Assembly (NCBI RefSeq): GCF_002179555.1
Contig: NZ_NHOU01000022.1
Coordinates: forward strand, 1 to 61,971
DNA length: 61,971 bases
DNA from: Salinicola salarius
GTDB taxonomy: Bacteria; Pseudomonadota; Gammaproteobacteria; Pseudomonadales; Halomonadaceae
Direction of reading: 5' to 3'
Under the pieces are notes generated by a model. It made no database searches. It saw nothing but the letters and a program-made list of their open reading frames with translations, and had not been told where the DNA came from. Positions 1 through 8,868 of the stretch are shown piece after piece (within the stretch, counting starts at the first letter, position 1; each line of letters starts with the position of its first letter). Made by a program: the position numbers and the translations under genes.

Positions 1-112
1 TATAGGCGATCCGATCATCCGGGACCCTACAAATTATTTAAGTAAATGAATTTCAAGCAATTATCGAGTTTTTCTGCGTTCTTGAAGAGAAAGTATCAAT
101 CTAAACCTCCGT

Positions 113-176
113 TTGACCGGTCAATACCAAAGCGATAGCGTTGTTCGTATCACAAACCTATGTTCGTTATGCGAAC
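113..176 (+). promoter_or_regulatory. Operator region of the pca operon: two IclR-type boxes
   Basis: Two 15-bp boxes lie in tandem. GTTCGTATCACAAAC is at 143-157 and GTTCGTTATGCGAAC at 162-176, 19 bp apart from start to start. The second is a clean dyad (GTTCG-N5-CGAAC) and the first is an imperfect copy. This GTTCG-N5-CG(A/C)AC form resembles the boxes described for the IclR regulators PcaR/PcaU/PobR of aromatic catabolism. A further perfect 12-bp palindrome, TTGACCGGTCAA, lies at 113-124 and could include a -35 element. The second box ends 20 bp before the pcaI start, a position from which a bound protein could act on transcription. No IclR regulator gene is in the window. Confidence 0.5.
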
Positions 177-196
177 GCTATTTGAGAGTCGGACAT

Positions 197-1015
197 ATGG
201 CTGAATTTCTTTCTCTGCACGACGCCGTCGCGCGTTATGTCGAAGATGGCGCGACCCTTGCCATGGAAGGGTTTACCCATCTGATTCCCTTTGCCGCCGG
301 CCATGAGGTGATTCGTCAGCGGAAGCGCGATCTCACTCTGATCCGCATGACGCCGGATCTGCTCTATGACCAGATGATCGGTGCCGGTTGCGCCAAGCGC
401 CTGATCTTTTCCTGGGGTGGGAATCCTGGTGTCGGTTCGTTGCATCGGCTGCGCGATGCGGTCGAGAAGGGCTATCCCCATCCAGTCGAAATCTTCGAGC
501 ATAGCCACGCTGCCATGGCCTGCGCCTTCGAGGCCGGCGCTGCCGGGCTACCCCTGGCGGTGCTGCGTGGTTATATCGGCAGCGATCTGCCCAAGGTCAA
601 TTCACAGATCAAGTTCATCGAATGTCCGTTCAGCAGTGAGCGTCTGGCGGCGGTGCCGTCGATACGACCCGACGTAGGCATCGTCCACGCTCAGCGCGCA
701 GATCGACAGGGCAACGTGCTGGTCGAAGGAATTGTCGGTGTGCAGAAGGAAGTCGTGCTGGCGGCCGGCCGTAGCATCGTCACGGTCGAGGAGGTCGTCG
801 ATGATCTCGCCGCGGGTCCCAACGCCTGCGTGATTCCGGCCTGGGCAATCGATGCCATCTCGGTGACCCAGCACGGGGCCTACCCGTCCTATGCCCATGG
901 TTACTACCCCCGCGACAACGCCTTCTACAAGGCTTGGGATGCCATCGCCCGTGACCGCGATGCTTTCGATGCGTGGCTTCAAGATCATGTCTTCACTCAG
1001 GGAGACGACGCATGA
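197..1015 (+). CDS. pcaI: 3-oxoadipate CoA-transferase subunit A
   Basis: Subunit A (272 aa) of the cytoplasmic succinyl-CoA:3-oxoadipate CoA-transferase, which activates beta-ketoadipate in the last but one step of aromatic degradation. It is of the longer, glutaconate-CoA-transferase-like type (as in Pseudomonas aeruginosa), not the short Acinetobacter type. Its N-terminal half has the glycine-rich core (SWGGNPG) and a conserved EGIVG segment follows. The start at 197 (MAEFLSL) is preferred to the ATG at 113, because translation from 113 would run through the operator boxes. The gene overlaps pcaJ by 4 bp (ATGA), so the two subunits are probably coupled in translation. First gene of pcaIJFD. 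Confidence 0.9.
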   Translation: MAEFLSLHDAVARYVEDGATLAMEGFTHLIPFAAGHEVIRQRKRDLTLIRMTPDLLYDQMIGAGCAKRLIFSWGGNPGVGSLHRLRDAVEKGYPHPVEIFEHSHAAMACAFEAGAAGLPLAVLRGYIGSDLPKVNSQIKFIECPFSSERLAAVPSIRPDVGIVHAQRADRQGNVLVEGIVGVQKEVVLAAGRSIVTVEEVVDDLAAGPNACVIPAWAIDAISVTQHGAYPSYAHGYYPRDNAFYKAWDAIARDRDAFDAWLQDHVFTQGDDA

Positions 1016-1821
1016 GTGACCGTTATACCGCTGCCGAAATGATGACCGTGACCGCGTCCCGAGCGCTGAGCAACGGCTCTACCTGTTTCGTGGGCATCGG
1101 CCTGCCCAGCGAGGCGGCCAATCTCGCCCGCCTGACACACGCACCGGAAGTCGTGCTGATCTACGAATCCGGCACCTTGCAGACCAAGCCGGATGTATTG
1201 CCGCTTTCAATCGGTGATGGCGAGCTGTGCGAGACCGCACTGACTACGGTCTCGGTGCCGGAGATGTTCCGCTACTGGCTGCAGGGCGGCCATGTCGATG
1301 TCGGCTTTCTCGGCACGGCGCAGATCGACCGTTACTGCAATCTCAACACTACCCTGATCGGCGATTACCGCGAGCCCAAGGTGCGCTTGCCGGGCGGTGG
1401 CGGAGCGCCGGAGATCGCGACCAACGCCCGCGAGGTATTCATCACCGTAAAACACTCGACGCGCACCTTCGTCGAGGCGGTGGATTTTGTCACCACGGTC
1501 GGGTTCGGGCGTGACGGGACGGCGCGTGACGGCGTGCCCAACATTGGCCGCGGTCCGACTCGTGTCATTACCGATCTATGTGTGATGAAGCCGGATGCCG
1601 AGACCAAGGAACTGGTGGTGGTCTCGCTGCATCCCGGCGTCACCCGCGAGCAGGTGCAGGAGGCGACCGGCTGGGAAATCCGGTTCGCCGAGTCTCTCGA
1701 GTCGACCCCGGAGCCGGATGATAACGAATTGACGATTCTGCGCGAGCTCAAGGCGCGGACCGATCGCCATCACACGGGTGGTCAGGCCGCCGATCAATCT
1801 GACAGAGGGAGCAAGGCATGA
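1012..1821 (+). CDS. pcaJ: 3-oxoadipate CoA-transferase subunit B
   Basis: Subunit B (269 aa), which in this family carries the catalytic glutamate that forms the enzyme-CoA thioester. The conserved segment YESGTLQ near residue 46, followed by LPLSIGDGELCETA, is the likely location. LPGGGGAPEIA in the middle of the protein is also typical of the family. The gene starts inside the last codon of pcaI and overlaps the next gene, pcaF, by 4 bp at its own end. The three genes therefore form a tightly coupled operon. Length matches the P. aeruginosa-like subunit B. Confidence 0.9.
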   Translation: MSDRYTAAEMMTVTASRALSNGSTCFVGIGLPSEAANLARLTHAPEVVLIYESGTLQTKPDVLPLSIGDGELCETALTTVSVPEMFRYWLQGGHVDVGFLGTAQIDRYCNLNTTLIGDYREPKVRLPGGGGAPEIATNAREVFITVKHSTRTFVEAVDFVTTVGFGRDGTARDGVPNIGRGPTRVITDLCVMKPDAETKELVVVSLHPGVTREQVQEATGWEIRFAESLESTPEPDDNELTILRELKARTDRHHTGGQAADQSDRGSKA

Positions 1822-3023
1822 ACGACGTCTTTCTATGTCGGCCGTTGCGTTCGCCGGTGGGCCGCTTTGGTGGCGCGCTCGCCAGTGTGCGTCCCGATGA
1901 CCTCGCCGCGCGCCTGTTCGAGGCCGTCCTGGCCCAGCATCCGCAGGTGGATCCAGAGGCGATCGATGACGTGATTCTGGGCTGTGCCAACCAGGCCGGA
2001 GAAGACAACCGCAGTGTGGCCCGTATGGCGGCGTTGCTGGCGGGCCTGCCGACTTCCGTGCCCGGCTCGACCATCAATCGGTTGTGCGGCTCGAGCATGG
2101 ATGCCATCGGCACGGCGGCGCGGGCGATCCGGGCTGGCGAAGCCGACCTGATCCTGACCGGCGGCGTCGAGTCGATGTCGCGGGCGCCCTATGTCATCGG
2201 CAAGGCGCAGTCACCCTATTCGCGCAGTCAGAAGATGGAGGACACCACGATCGGCTGGCGTTTCGTCAATCCTCTGATGGAGAAGCGCTACGGCACCCAC
2301 TCGATGCCGGAAACCGCCGAGAACGTCGCCGAGCAGTTCGGCATTTCGCGCGAGGATCAGGACCGCTACGCCTACCGTTCGCAGCAACTGACCAAGGTTG
2401 CCCAGGAGAGCGGAAGGCTCAGCGATGGCATCGTGCCGATCGAGATACCTCGGCGTAAGCAGGAACCGCTGATCTTCGATACCGATGAGCATCCGCGCCC
2501 GGACACCACGCTGGAGAAACTGGCCAGGTTGCCGGCGCCGTTCCGCGAAAACGGCACCGTGACAGCCGGCAACGCTTCCGGCGTCAACGACGGCGCAGCG
2601 GCGATGTTCGTCGCCAGCCAGGCAGCCGTCGAGCGGTTCGGTCTGGAACCTGTCGCGCGCATTCACGGTATGGCCACGGCCGGTGTCGAGCCCCGGATCA
2701 TGGGAATCGGTCCTGTGCCGGCAACGCGCAAGTTGCTCGGCAAGCTCGGCATGACGCTCGAGCAGATGGACGTGATCGAACTCAACGAGGCATTCGCCGC
2801 TCAGGTGCTCGCCTGCGCCCGCGAACTCGGTATTGCCGATGATGACCCGAGGCTCAACCCCAACGGTGGCGCCATCGCGCTGGGGCACCCGTTGGGCATG
2901 TCCGGGGCGCGTATCGTCGCTTCTGCGGCCAATGAGCTGGTCCGTAATAATCAACGCTTCGCGCTTTGCACCATGTGTATTGGCGTTGGACAAGGGATCG
3001 CCACTGTCATCGAACGGGTGTGA
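1818..3023 (+). CDS. pcaF: 3-oxoadipyl-CoA thiolase
   Basis: Thiolase of 401 aa that cleaves beta-ketoadipyl-CoA into succinyl-CoA and acetyl-CoA, the last step of the beta-ketoadipate pathway. Visible motifs are the acyl-accepting cysteine in NRLCGSS (Cys90), the histidine in [10 protein letters not shown] and the second catalytic cysteine in the C-terminal CIGVGQG. The length is exactly that expected. It follows pcaJ with a 4-bp overlap. Paralogous acetyl-CoA acetyltransferases look similar, but the pcaIJ context settles the substrate. Confidence 0.93.
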   Translation: MNDVFLCRPLRSPVGRFGGALASVRPDDLAARLFEAVLAQHPQVDPEAIDDVILGCANQAGEDNRSVARMAALLAGLPTSVPGSTINRLCGSSMDAIGTAARAIRAGEADLILTGGVESMSRAPYVIGKAQSPYSRSQKMEDTTIGWRFVNPLMEKRYGTHSMPETAENVAEQFGISREDQDRYAYRSQQLTKVAQESGRLSDGIVPIEIPRRKQEPLIFDTDEHPRPDTTLEKLARLPAPFRENGTVTAGNASGVNDGAAAMFVASQAAVERFGLEPVARIHGMATAGVEPRIMGIGPVPATRKLLGKLGMTLEQMDVIELNEAFAAQVLACARELGIADDDPRLNPNGGAIALGHPLGMSGARIVASAANELVRNNQRFALCTMCIGVGQGIATVIERV

Positions 3024-3059
3024 TCGACGTCGAAAGACTGCACGAATAAGGTATTTACG

Positions 3060-3197
3060 ATGGAAGCGGTCACCCAATTTTCCGTACGCATTGTCCAACG
3101 CTATCTGCCCAGCGCATTCGTGCTGGCTGTAATGCTAACCGCTATTGTGTTTGCCTTCGGCAAATGTAGAGCCCTTTTGCCTGACCGCACACACTGA
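3060..3197 (+). pseudogene. Remnant of a short-chain fatty-acid (AtoE-like) transporter gene
   Basis: A 45-codon reading frame starts 36 bp after pcaF. Its first 33 or so residues (MEAVTQFSVRIVQRYLPSAF..., then a hydrophobic run to FAFG) look like the N-terminus of AtoE-family short-chain fatty-acid transporters, which are about 440 aa long. The frame then turns abruptly into unrelated hydrophilic sequence and stops. Such a transporter gene commonly follows pcaIJF in related bacteria, so this is probably what is left after an internal deletion of more than 1 kb that brought pcaD close to pcaF. The assignment rests on a short stretch. Confidence 0.55.
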
Positions 3198-3216
3198 CTT
3201 CTCGAGGAACGTGACA

Positions 3217-4041
3217 ATGCCTTTTGCCAACATTGAAAAGCGTACCGTTGCCTACCGATTGCTGGGTGCCGAGGCCAACCCGCTGGTCGTTCTCGCTCAC
3301 CCGCTCGGAATGACACAGGCAGTGTGGGACGAGATATTATCGCAACTGCTGCCGCATTATCGTGTGCTCACCTGGGATCTGCCGGGACACGGGGCTAGTC
3401 AGGCCTGGCCGCCGGAGGGCGGCGCGATAACGCCGGCCGATCTGGCCGCTGAAGCGCTGGCGCTGGCCGATATCGCCGGTGCCGAACGCTTCCACTTCGT
3501 CGGCACCTCGATCGGTGGGGTGATAGGCCAGCAGCTGATCGCCGCGCATGGCGAACGTCTGCTGACCGCCACGTTGACCAACACCGGGGCGGTGATCGGG
3601 AACGCCGAATTGTGGAATACCCGAGCCGGCCGCGTGCGTACCGAAGGGCTCGCAGCCATGACGGGGGAGATCGTGCCTCGCTGGTTTGCGCCAGCCCGGA
3701 TCGAAGCCGAACCGGCGCTGCAGGACGGATGGTGCGTTCAGATGGGACGCGGCGATGCCGAGTCCTACGCCCGGCTGTGCGAGATGCTGGGGCGAGACAC
3801 GTTCACAGGACGCCTGCATGGCAAGCGTGTATCGATCCTCTTGCTCGGTGGTCTCGAGGATGCGGCCACGCCGCCGGCCACGCTCGAAGCATTGGCGCAG
3901 GAGTGCGATCAGGCGCCGCTCGAGATCTTCGAAGGCGTGGCGCATGTGCCCTCTATCGAAGCCCCGGCACGCTTCGTCGCGGCACTCTTGAGGCACTGGG
4001 CAGGGCGTGATGATGTCGAAGATCAGGACGTCAGCGAATAG
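3217..4041 (+). CDS. pcaD: 3-oxoadipate enol-lactonase
   Basis: Alpha/beta hydrolase of 274 aa that hydrolyses beta-ketoadipate enol-lactone to beta-ketoadipate, the step just before pcaIJ. The N-terminus has the oxyanion-hole segment AHPLGM. The nucleophile elbow is GTSIG (Ser98), and the C-terminal catalytic histidine is in GVAHVPSIEAP, the usual PcaD ending. Start chosen at 3217, where a GAGGAAC ribosome site precedes the ATG. The C-terminal tail (RDDVEDQDVSE) is acidic. The gene follows the transporter stub. No pcaB, pcaC, pcaGH or cat genes are in view, so the upper branches must be encoded elsewhere. Confidence 0.9.
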   Translation: MPFANIEKRTVAYRLLGAEANPLVVLAHPLGMTQAVWDEILSQLLPHYRVLTWDLPGHGASQAWPPEGGAITPADLAAEALALADIAGAERFHFVGTSIGGVIGQQLIAAHGERLLTATLTNTGAVIGNAELWNTRAGRVRTEGLAAMTGEIVPRWFAPARIEAEPALQDGWCVQMGRGDAESYARLCEMLGRDTFTGRLHGKRVSILLLGGLEDAATPPATLEALAQECDQAPLEIFEGVAHVPSIEAPARFVAALLRHWAGRDDVEDQDVSE

Positions 4042-4443
4042 GGTATCGATCGCACGTCCGGTTTCGAAATTCTGAAAGCGGATATTGGATATGGTGGCGC
4101 ACTTGGAATGTGCCACTGTCATCCCTTTATTGTTCGGCCGCCCTTACTAGCAGACGGCACGCGGCTGGCCTGAGACATTTTATGGATAGGCGAGGCTGCC
4201 CTGTGAAACCTTGTCGTAGCGCATGGATTACAAAGGCTGAGTCGATGTGTCGCCTGATGAAATGGCCCGTTCTGCGCTATCAGCGGTGGCTCGAGCGGCG
4301 AGCGCGTGATGCCGCTCAGGAGCCGATATCGTGGCTGTGATCAGCCCGGGCGGGGATAAGAATGTCCTGCAGTGTCGGTATCGCCAGCTAATCTGGACGG
4401 ATGTCAATACGAGGATGTTTTAAACATTACGGCGTGTCTCACG
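4042..4443. other. Gap of 402 bp between pcaD and the LysR remnant
   Basis: No convincing gene. A hairpin with arms GTGGCGCA (4094-4101) and TGTGCCAC (4109-4116) lies 50 bp after pcaD and could end the operon, but only a short T-rich stretch follows. The rest has reading frames without recognisable protein character. Together with the decayed genes on both sides it looks like eroded DNA. Confidence 0.5.
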
Positions 4444-4978
4444 TCATGGATAACGCCCCTTCACTCGATTTTCTACCAGCTCCCGCAATATATCGTTGGT
4501 CATTTGCATCGCCGGTGTCACAGGTTCACGACGACGGCTGCAGATGATCGGTGAGGTGATGTTGCGCTCCGCCAGCCGTACATAGGTAACTTCGTCACGC
4601 TGCATGCGCATGACCTGCTCCGGCACCAGACTGAAACCAAGATCCGAGGCGACCAGACCGATCGCGGTCTGTAGTTCGTTGGTTTCCTGAATGACCTTGA
4701 CTTTCAAACCTCTGAGTCTGAACAGGCTGAACACGGCATCGGCATAGCTTGGACGAGGCGATGCCGGATAGATGATCATTAGGATACTCGGCTAACTGAG
4801 CCAGTGTCGGGATGGTACCCACCAAGGGATGATGTGCCGGCAATGCAGCGACGGTTGGCTCATCGAACAGTACCTTCTGCGCGATATCGGGATCGTCCAG
4901 ACGTATACGGCCGAAACCGATATCGATTCTCCCCGCCTTGAGCGCCTGGACCTGATTGACGGTCGTCAATTCCAACAA
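4444..4978 (-). pseudogene. Decayed LysR-type regulator of the BenM/CatM group
   Basis: Only the effector-binding part is left. From 4978 downward the protein reads LELTTVNQVQALKAGRIDIG, then GFGRIRLDDPDI, ALPAHHPL and LAEYP, which is typical of muconate-responsive BenM/CatM/CatR proteins. At about 4780 one extra A on the coding strand shifts the frame. The remainder, IIYPASPRPSYAD to the end, continues in the next frame to 4444. The whole DNA-binding domain (about 120 residues) is missing; the sequence before 4978 belongs to the MHS transporter gene. Both a deletion and a frameshift make it non-functional. It was probably the regulator of a benzoate or catechol gene set. Confidence 0.8.
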
Positions 4979-6254
4979 CAGCTACGGCAGAAACCAGACA
5001 GCCGGCGGCCAGATAGACGGCAACCGGGACCCAGCTGCCGTCGTAGAGGTCGACCAGGGCGGCGGCGATGAACGGGGTAAAGCCGCCGCCGATCACGCTG
5101 GCGACCTGATAGCCGACCCCGGCGCCGCTGTAACGGTAGGCGGCGCCGAACAGCTCGGCGAAGATTGGCTGCTGCACGCTGACCACCATGTCGTGGGCGA
5201 GATTGGCCAGTGCTACGGCGAAGATCACGATCCACAGGATCGAGCCGGCCTGCAGCGCTATGAAGAACGGGAAGGCGGCCAGCACGCCGACGATGGCGCC
5301 GGTGATATAGACGCGCCGACGCACCAGCGTGTCGGCCAGCCAGGCGAACAGCGGGATGGTGACGCAGCTGATCGCGCCGACCAGCAGGCCGATGTGCAGA
5401 AACAGGTCCCGCGATAGATCGAGATAGCCGGTGGAGTAGCTCAGCGCGAAGGTGGTCACGATATACATCGTGAACAGCTCGGCCAGGCGCATGGCGATGA
5501 TCGTCACGAAGGCGCCGGGGTGGCGTTTGAGCGCTTCGAGGATCGGCGGTCTGGCAGGCTTCTGGTCGTTTCGCTCGACCGCTTCGACGAATTCCGGCGA
5601 CTCTTCGAGGCTCGAGCGGATCTTCAGCGCAACCAGTACCAGCACCACGCTGAACAGAAACGGCAGGCGCCAGCCCCAGGCCGTGAAATCGGCGTCGCTC
5701 AATCCGTAGCTGAGCAGCGAGACGCTACCGGTGGCCAGGATCAGGCCCACGCCGTAGCCCACCTGCACGCCGCTGGAGTAGAACGCGCGACGGCCAGGCG
5801 GTGCGCTCTCCACCGCCATCAGCGCCGCACCGCCCCATTCGCCGCCCACCGCGAAACCCTGGATCGCACGCAGCGTAACCAGCAGAATCGGTGCCCAGAC
5901 GCCGATCTGGGCGTAGGTCGGCAGCAGCCCGATCAGTGCCGTCGCGCCACCCATGAGGATCACGGTCAGGATCAGCATGCGCTTGCGCCCCAGGCGATCG
6001 CCGAAGTGGCCGAAGACCAGGCCGCCCAACGGGCGAAACAGAAAGCCGACACCAAAGGTGGCCAGCGCGGCCAGCGTGCCGGCGGCGGGGCTGACGTTGG
6101 GGAAGAACTGCGAATTGAAGACCAGCGCGGCAACGATGCCGTAGAGCAGAAAGTCATACCAGTCGACGACGGCGCCCACGAAGCTGCCGATGGCGGCGCG
6201 TTTGGCCTGGTTTGTCGACTGGGCGGGGGCGGTGGTCGTTGCGGTTGCGCTCAT
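4860..6254 (-). CDS. MFS transporter, metabolite:H+ symporter (MHS/ShiA) type, with foreign C-terminus
   Basis: Inner-membrane proton symporter of the MHS group (464 aa as read), which imports carboxylates, shikimate, betaines or aromatic acids. Visible are FVGAVVDWYDFLLYG in helix 1, the loop motif FGHFGDRLGRKRML and RAIQGFAVGGEWGGAAL in helix 5, all typical. Start 6254 (MSATATT) is followed by a hydrophilic lead. About 425 residues are genuine, up to the last membrane helix (WVPVAVYLAAG...). The final 38 or so residues are out-of-frame sequence of the LysR remnant. All twelve helices seem present, so the protein may still work. The substrate cannot be told; an aromatic acid would suit the neighbours. 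Confidence 0.75.
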   Translation of the reverse strand: MSATATTTAPAQSTNQAKRAAIGSFVGAVVDWYDFLLYGIVAALVFNSQFFPNVSPAAGTLAALATFGVGFLFRPLGGLVFGHFGDRLGRKRMLILTVILMGGATALIGLLPTYAQIGVWAPILLVTLRAIQGFAVGGEWGGAALMAVESAPPGRRAFYSSGVQVGYGVGLILATGSVSLLSYGLSDADFTAWGWRLPFLFSVVLVLVALKIRSSLEESPEFVEAVERNDQKPARPPILEALKRHPGAFVTIIAMRLAELFTMYIVTTFALSYSTGYLDLSRDLFLHIGLLVGAISCVTIPLFAWLADTLVRRRVYITGAIVGVLAAFPFFIALQAGSILWIVIFAVALANLAHDMVVSVQQPIFAELFGAAYRYSGAGVGYQVASVIGGGFTPFIAAALVDLYDGSWVPVAVYLAAGCLVSAVAVVGIDDRQSGPGAQGGENRYRFRPYTSGRSRYRAEGTVR

Positions 6255-6421
6255 CCGGAACTCTCGGTCATCGGTGTCTTGGCATCGAGGCGCCTGCTGC
6301 GGGCGCTGCATCGATGTGGCGGCGACGTATCTTACGGGATTGTGACGACGGATACAGGAACAATCCCGGGGTCGTCGCCACACCGGCAGGGTTCGTGCCG
6401 ATATCGCTCACTCCGACATAC

Positions 6422-7462
6422 TCATTCTGAAAGGATCTGGATCTCGCGGTCCCAGCGGCGCAGGAACGCATCGCGACGCAGCGGGTCGACGAACGCCAGC
6501 AGTGTGGCATTGATCGGAATCGGGTAGAGATGATCGCCGACCTGATCGCGTAGCCGCTGGGCCGTGTAAGGGCCGATGACGTCGTCGCGCACGCTGAACA
6601 GCGGCGTCTGGCCGGCCAGGATGTGCTGGCCGCGCCGGCTCAGCAGGAAGCGGACGAAGCGTCTGGCGGCAGCCGGGTGTGGTGCATCGCGATGGACGAA
6701 TGCCATCCGCATCAGCACCAGCGAGTAGTCGTTGGGGACCTGGACGATGATGTCGGGATGGGTCTGCGCCCAGAGCATCGCATAGGAACCCAGCAGATTG
6801 TAGCCGAGCCAGTAGCGGCCCTCGCTGAGCCCGGCCAGCATGCGCTGGGTGGTGGTTTCGAGATTGATGTTGGCCGCGCCCATGGCGGCGATCAGATCCC
6901 AGGCGCGGGGCGTATAGCGGGCATCCTGCTGGGACAGGGTGTAGCCGACGCCGCTTTCTCGAGGCGAGTAGCTCACCACGCGACCATCGAGCCAGTAACG
7001 ATAATGGGTCAGCAGATCGAGCAGGTCGCGATGGGTTTCCGGTGGCGGCATGTGCGAAGCGAGCTCGAGGCGATAGGCCATCACCACCGGCTCGAAGGTG
7101 AAGCCGAACACTTCGTTGCGCCATTTCGCCCATGCCGGCCACTGGTCGACCTCCGGCGCGTCGAGGGGCTGGGCCATGCCTTCGTTGCTGAGCGCCAGTT
7201 GCCACGGCATGGCCGAGCTGATGACCACGTCAGGCGGCGAGTCGCGATCCCGGGCGCGCTGGTCTACCTCTAGTGTCGAGCGATCGCGATAGTCGAGATC
7301 GATCTGCGGGTTCTCGGCGGCAAAGGCGTCGAGCACCGGATCGACGATCTGGCGGTCCAGCGCGGCTTCGATGATCAGCCTTTCGCCGGCTCGGGCGGTG
7401 CCAGTGCCGACAAGAATCAGCCACAGAGAAAAGCCGAGCATCACCTGCAGGCGTCGTTTCAT
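6422..7462 (-). CDS. Periplasmic ABC-type substrate-binding protein linked to a two-component system
   Basis: Protein of 346 aa with a clear signal peptide (MKRRLQVMLGFSLWLILVGT, cleaved near ARAGE). It is a family 1/6 (AfuA-like) extracellular binding protein; visible segments are LIIEAALDRQIVDPVLDAF, PDVVISSAM and the late FVRFLLSRRGQ. No permease or ATPase gene is nearby. It overlaps the sensor kinase gene by 4 bp and is third in the order regulator-kinase-binding protein. It is therefore more likely a ligand-presenting partner of the kinase than part of a transporter. The ligand is unknown; a carboxylate or a metal-carboxylate complex is plausible given the divergent tctCBA. Confidence 0.75.
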   Translation of the reverse strand: MKRRLQVMLGFSLWLILVGTGTARAGERLIIEAALDRQIVDPVLDAFAAENPQIDLDYRDRSTLEVDQRARDRDSPPDVVISSAMPWQLALSNEGMAQPLDAPEVDQWPAWAKWRNEVFGFTFEPVVMAYRLELASHMPPPETHRDLLDLLTHYRYWLDGRVVSYSPRESGVGYTLSQQDARYTPRAWDLIAAMGAANINLETTTQRMLAGLSEGRYWLGYNLLGSYAMLWAQTHPDIIVQVPNDYSLVLMRMAFVHRDAPHPAAARRFVRFLLSRRGQHILAGQTPLFSVRDDVIGPYTAQRLRDQVGDHLYPIPINATLLAFVDPLRRDAFLRRWDREIQILSE

Positions 7463-8868
7463 GTCCTGTTCTCCTCGGGTGGCCGACAGCGGGTTAGCGT
7501 CAAGCTGACCTGGAGTCCTCGCGGCTGCCGGTTGGTGACCGATAGCTGGCCGCCGTGGCGCACGGCGATGGATTCGGCGATGGCGAGCCCCAGCCCGGAG
7601 CCGCGCGTATCCTGGCGCCGGCCGCGTTCGAACGGCTGGGTCAGGCGGCCGAGCGATTCGGCATCGACGCCGGGGCCGTCGTCCTCGATGGAGAGCGTGA
7701 CCCGCTCGTCGTCGCCCTCGAGGGTCAGCGTGATTTCGCTGCCGGGCGGCGTGTAGCGACAGGCGTTGTCGATCAGGTTGTTGAGTAGTTCGTGCAGTGC
7801 CCAGCGTTCCCCTTCGACCCATACCGGCGTGGGCATGTCGATGACCAGGCCGAGATCGTGATCGCGGCTGTCCTGACGATCGGCCCAGTCGGTGGCGACC
7901 TCGCGCATCAGCCGATCCAGCGCCAGCGGCTGACGTTCGTGTCCCGGCCCCAGGTGCTGCAGCCGGGTCAGGCTCAACATCTGGCCGGCGAGACGGCTGG
8001 TGCGTCCGGCGCTGTCGTGAACGGTCTCGAGCGCCTGACGCCAGATGGCCGGCTCGCGGCTGGTCAGCGCCAGTTCGCTGGTGCTCTGCAGCCCGGCCAG
8101 CGGGGTCTTGAGCTGATGCGAGGCGTCGGCGATGAAACGCAGCAGCGCGTCGCGGTGATGACGCTGGTCGGCGAACAGCCGGTTGAGGGTCTCGACCAGT
8201 TCGAGCATCTCCTTCGGCACGCCGAGCCTGAGCGGGCTGATGTCGTCGGCGCTTCGGTCGCGTAGCGTCTGGCGAAGGCGACGCAGTGGCGCCAGCATGG
8301 TGCGCATGGCGATCGCCACCAGCGCGGCAGTGATCAGCACCATGGCGGCGAAGCGGGTGGCGCTCTTTCGGAACAGCTCCTGCGCCAGCAGGTCGCGGCC
8401 ATGGCGTGTGTGTCCGACCCACAGCTGCACCGGCTCCTGGGTGTCCCAGCCGGCGGAATCCACTTCGCGGCCGCTGAGGCGAATCGGCTGGCCGTCGTAG
8501 ACGGCGTCGAGATAGACCGGCTGTAGCCTGGCCTCTGCCTGCATCGCGTCGGTGATCGGCAGGTCGGCATTCTGGGTGATGATGCGACCGTTGTCCGCCT
8601 GCAGCCAGTAGAACACCCGCTCCTGCCAGCGGGTGGCGAGGATCTGCAGTGCCGAGGCGGGCATTTCCACGGTGGGGTTGCCCTCCGGCCATTGCAGCGA
8701 TTCGGCGATGGTCAGGCTGGCAGCTTCCAGTTGACCGTCCATCGCTCGATCGGCGGCCTTGCGTGCGCTGGTGTAGGCCTCGATCAGTAAAAGCGTCCCC
8801 AGCCCGGCGACGATGGCGATGAGCCATAGCGCCAGGCGTCGCTTGAGCGATGTCTGCGGCGGTATCAC
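7459..8868 (-). CDS. tctE: Sensor histidine kinase, TctE type
   Basis: Inner-membrane kinase of 469 aa. Order of parts: first membrane helix about 11-31, a periplasmic sensor domain to about 170 (2CSK_N type), second helix about 172-190, linker, then the dimerisation domain with phospho-acceptor His251 in FIADASHQLKTPL. The ATP-binding domain follows, with N box LLNNLIDNACRY, D box DDGPGVD and G box GSGLGLAI. It overlaps the response regulator gene upstream and the binding-protein gene downstream by 4 bp each. Divergent tctCBA suggests control of tricarboxylate-type uptake. Confidence 0.85.
   Translation of the reverse strand: MIPPQTSLKRRLALWLIAIVAGLGTLLLIEAYTSARKAADRAMDGQLEAASLTIAESLQWPEGNPTVEMPASALQILATRWQERVFYWLQADNGRIITQNADLPITDAMQAEARLQPVYLDAVYDGQPIRLSGREVDSAGWDTQEPVQLWVGHTRHGRDLLAQELFRKSATRFAAMVLITAALVAIAMRTMLAPLRRLRQTLRDRSADDISPLRLGVPKEMLELVETLNRLFADQRHHRDALLRFIADASHQLKTPLAGLQSTSELALTSREPAIWRQALETVHDSAGRTSRLAGQMLSLTRLQHLGPGHERQPLALDRLMREVATDWADRQDSRDHDLGLVIDMPTPVWVEGERWALHELLNNLIDNACRYTPPGSEITLTLEGDDERVTLSIEDDGPGVDAESLGRLTQPFERGRRQDTRGSGLGLAIAESIAVRHGGQLSVTNRQPRGLQVSLTLTRCRPPEENRT

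Noticed and set aside
5520-6527. A 335-codon plus-strand frame opposite the MHS transporter
   Set aside because: Antisense shadow; the transporter motifs on the minus strand are unmistakable.
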